DNA from: Caryophanales bacterium UBA6865
GTDB lineage: Bacteria; Bacillota_I; Bacilli_A; RFN20; CAG-826
Direction of reading: 5' to 3'
Length of the DNA: 64,000 nt
NCBI GenBank assembly: GCA_002449265.1
Contig: DKCV01000016.1
Coordinates: 1-64,000 of the forward strand
Position 1 is the stretch's first letter; each line of letters opens with the position of its first letter. Positions 61,790-64,000 of this stretch are shown here, in pieces. The position numbers and the translations under genes are program-made. The notes beneath the pieces are model-generated. The model had not been told where the DNA came from and ran no database searches. It saw only the letters and a program-made list of their open reading frames with translations.

Positions 61790-64000
61790 TTAATCTTCGT
61801 TTCCGTATGAGATGTAAATGTTAGAAAGATCTTGGTTTTGGCTATTCACGAAATTCCTCCATTCACCGTTATTGTAGTTGAACTTCATGAAGCGGATTCC
61901 GCCATAGCCGACGAGGTTGATATAGGATTCCGTCGCGTTTTCGATCTTTAAGCCCGTTAGGCTAGAAGTGCCGCGTGCGACAATCGGGATGGCCTCGAAG
62001 CGGTTGATGACGCCAGCTTCGGTACCGGCGAGGATGGTGAGCTTCTTCTTGTGAGCCGCCTCCCAGGCTGGGCGAGTCGCGTCGGTGAGCTCGTCGTAGT
62101 CGCCCTCGGTCATGTTGTTCATCTCCTGGTACCAGGCGTCGTAGCTCTTCGTCTCGCCAGCGCCCTTTTCCCCGTCGCCGTTCAGGTCGATCCAGAGGTT
62201 CTCGTTGTCTTGCTTCCCCTTGAAGCCGTACTCGCAGGTGCTCGTGAAGCTCTTGTCGAGATAGACCTGCATCAATCCATAAGGGTTGATGGCGGCCCCG
62301 CCCCAAATCGAGAAGATCATGTCGTAGTTGCCTTGCTTGGCGCTATTGTAGTAGTCCTCGTCCTTCTGGGTGTGGAGGTTGAGCGTGATGGCGTCTTTCT
62401 CGCCCTTGAGCAAGCCGTCCTCCTCCTGGAGCTTACCGACCGCGAGGTTTATCGCGTCGCTCCACGCTTTGTTGATAAAGGCGTACATCGCCTTCGTCGT
62501 CTCGGTCGTGTCGTCGTAGACGCGGAACTCGATGTCGATGCTGTTGCCGGGGACAAGGTGCCCATCGGAGGTGCTATTCAGCTCGTCCTTGATGCCTTTG
62601 GCGATGTACTGGACCGCGAGGCTTTTGTTGTAGCCGACCGCGCTTTCGGATAGCGCCTTCTTTTCGCCGATCGTCTCTCCGCCGAGATTCCCGTAGACCA
62701 TGCCGTAGACGCTTTTGCCCTCCGCGGTGTTGCGGTACATCTCGCCGGTCGCGACGTTAGCGATGTATAGGTCGTTGAGGAGCCCCGTGAAGCCCTTCGA
62801 GCCGGCCGTGGTGCTCGCCGCGAAGGCGTTGCGGTCGATCGAAAGGGAGAGCCCGGTGCGGAAGTCCTTGTTGGCCAATATGGTCTTGTTGCCGTTCCCG
62901 CTCTGCCTCTCCCTGAGCTTATTCCGCTCGGTGTTGAAGGAGAGCTTCTGGGTGTAGGACTCGTAGGTCGTGGTGCGCCTGCCGGACTTCCCGTATTTTT
63001 CCATGTCGGTCTTGTTGAGGTCGATGTCGTCGAGGTTCCCTTTCATGAACTCCTCGACGGCGGTCTGGTGGTCCTTGATGATGCGGGTGTAGACGCGGTC
63101 CATCTGGAACTGGCCGTTGTGTGCCCCATCCGAGTAGCCGTACCATCTGTCGTTCTTCTCGATGGTGATGGAGGTGCCGCTCTCGAAGCCGGTGAGGCGG
63201 TACGGGCCGTAGGACATGTAATTCTCGACGCTATTGGTCGCGTATTTGGTCGACTTGGCGTTGGCGCCGGTGTCGATTGTTAGCTTGTCGTAGAGAGGGA
63301 TGTTGACGAGCCAGTTGCTCGTGAGGGCGAACTTGAGGTCGAGGGCGGAGATGGTCTTCGATAGATATAGCCTCAGCGTGTAGTCGTCCTTGGCCTGGAT
63401 GCCGATGTCGTCGCTGCTGATCTCGACTGACTCGTGGGCGATGTTGGCGAATAGCGGGAGCTCCCAGTACCAGCTCGGGTTCGCGAACTGGTTCGCGGAG
63501 CCGATTGCGCTGACGACAGTCTTCAGGTCTTCCTTCAATTGCTTCGTGCCGTATTTCTCGCTCCACTGCGCGTTTTCTTTCTCTTTTGTGGTGATCTTCG
63601 TGAGGACCTCGTTCTTGTCGAATTCGTCGATGTCGATGCTCGGCTGGTTCTCGAAGACCCAGTCGCTGACGCTAGCGGTCTTCGCGAACTCGTCCCATTT
63701 GTCCTTGTTGGTGGAGTTGGAGTGGTCAACGTATTTCCATAGATAGTAGGCGGTCCCGTTAGTGATGCGCTGGGCGGCCGCCTTCGCCGCGGAGCCGAAG
63801 TTGTTGTCGTATTGCTTCAGAAGCGTGTAGAAGTTCGGGGAGTTGTCGCCGATGTTGTCGCCGAAGATGGCTTTGACGTAGGCGTTCTCTGCCCCGAGGT
63901 TGATGTACCAGTAGCCGTTGCTATTGGAGATGATACCGTTGGTGGTCTTCGCTAGCTCCGTGTAGGCGCTCTCGATGGTGCTTCTGCCGTTTTTGTAGTA
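61790..64000 (-). CDS. oppA: Oligopeptide-binding protein OppA, N-terminus beyond the window
   Basis: The frame is open without a stop from 61790 to the window edge, at least 736 residues, so the true start lies beyond 64000. It matches SBP_bac_5 peptide-binding proteins ('YGPYRLTGFESGTSITIEKN', 'NKDFRTGLSLSIDRNAFA', 'IFSIWGGAAINPYG'-type region). E. coli OppA is 543 residues; longer forms occur in Mollicutes. From about 61970 to the edge the DNA is strongly GC-rich with almost all codons ending in C or G, unlike the last 180 bases and all neighbours. It sits upstream of oppB as the binding component of the importer. Confidence 0.9.
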   Translation of the reverse strand, partial: YYKNGRSTIESAYTELAKTTNGIISNSNGYWYINLGAENAYVKAIFGDNIGDNSPNFYTLLKQYDNNFGSAAKAAAQRITNGTAYYLWKYVDHSNSTNKDKWDEFAKTASVSDWVFENQPSIDIDEFDKNEVLTKITTKEKENAQWSEKYGTKQLKEDLKTVVSAIGSANQFANPSWYWELPLFANIAHESVEISSDDIGIQAKDDYTLRLYLSKTISALDLKFALTSNWLVNIPLYDKLTIDTGANAKSTKYATNSVENYMSYGPYRLTGFESGTSITIEKNDRWYGYSDGAHNGQFQMDRVYTRIIKDHQTAVEEFMKGNLDDIDLNKTDMEKYGKSGRRTTTYESYTQKLSFNTERNKLRERQSGNGNKTILANKDFRTGLSLSIDRNAFAASTTAGSKGFTGLLNDLYIANVATGEMYRNTAEGKSVYGMVYGNLGGETIGEKKALSESAVGYNKSLAVQYIAKGIKDELNSTSDGHLVPGNSIDIEFRVYDDTTETTKAMYAFINKAWSDAINLAVGKLQEEDGLLKGEKDAITLNLHTQKDEDYYNSAKQGNYDMIFSIWGGAAINPYGLMQVYLDKSFTSTCEYGFKGKQDNENLWIDLNGDGEKGAGETKSYDAWYQEMNNMTEGDYDELTDATRPAWEAAHKKKLTILAGTEAGVINRFEAIPIVARGTSSLTGLKIENATESYINLVGYGGIRFMKFNYNNGEWRNFVNSQNQDLSNIYISYGNED

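Noticed and set aside
62051..62653. 200-codon plus-strand frame, plus several others, in the GC-rich part of oppA
   Set aside because: GC-rich codons leave few stops on the other strand. None has a start signal or recognisable domain.
63536..63538. TTG codon as the start of oppA
   Set aside because: The same frame stays open to the window edge with protein-like sequence (for example WDEFAKTASVSDWVFE), so the TTG is internal.

Overview
The window is 64 kb of AT-rich bacterial DNA with tightly packed genes, short Shine-Dalgarno-led spacers and standard-code stops. TGA is used as a true stop, for example after the gene ending at 32371. About 22 genes encode proteins that begin with a short lysine-rich signal peptide ending in a lipobox cysteine (LASC, LTSC, LAAC). 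Nothing looks like an outer-membrane protein. The contents are BspA-type leucine-rich repeats, InlB/Flg_new repeats, Big_2 domains, M13 and M6 metalloproteases, and an Opp transporter whose ATPases carry long coiled insertions as in Mollicutes. This suggests an uncultured, host-associated, Gram-positive-type Bacilli or Mollicutes-related gut or rumen bacterium. The assignment is inference. No rRNA, tRNA, insertion sequence or CRISPR array was seen.

Layout. (1) 353-5908: lipoprotein operon of two paralogues and one Big_2 lipoprotein split by a frameshift, with promoter and terminator. (2) 6066-11465: second lipoprotein operon (LRR protein plus two others) behind a promoter overlapped by a Fur-like palindrome. 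(3) 11599-17754: four AAA ATPases (three clear AAA_14/DUF4143 type with nuclease-like C-termini, one divergent), each preceded by its own set of evenly spaced repeats. (4) 18182-24471, minus strand: two lipoproteins and an M13 peptidase lipoprotein. (5) 25056-34504, plus strand: four large lipoproteins behind an unusual structured leader. (6) 34743-36296: DUF6273-like lipoprotein, then 36543-37961, an ATPase_2/DUF234 ATPase with twin dyads around its promoter. (7) 38091-49774, minus strand: two lipoprotein operons of six genes in total. (8) 50087-53194: large repeat lipoprotein behind a Fur-like site. (9) 53416-64000, minus strand: oppA (partial)-oppB-oppC-oppD-oppF, a DUF3899-like membrane protein, and an M6 metalloprotease lipoprotein.

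How it works together. Most of the window builds a surface coat of lipid-anchored proteins made from a small set of reused modules, probably for adhesion, binding or nutrient capture. The M6 protease downstream of the Opp genes would make peptides outside the cell and Opp would import them. The ATPases do not belong to that scheme. Each has a private repeat array at 33- or 39-bp spacing, or paired 33-bp dyads, in its upstream region. That looks like a family of self-recognising ATPase-nuclease genes and is the best candidate here for an undescribed system.
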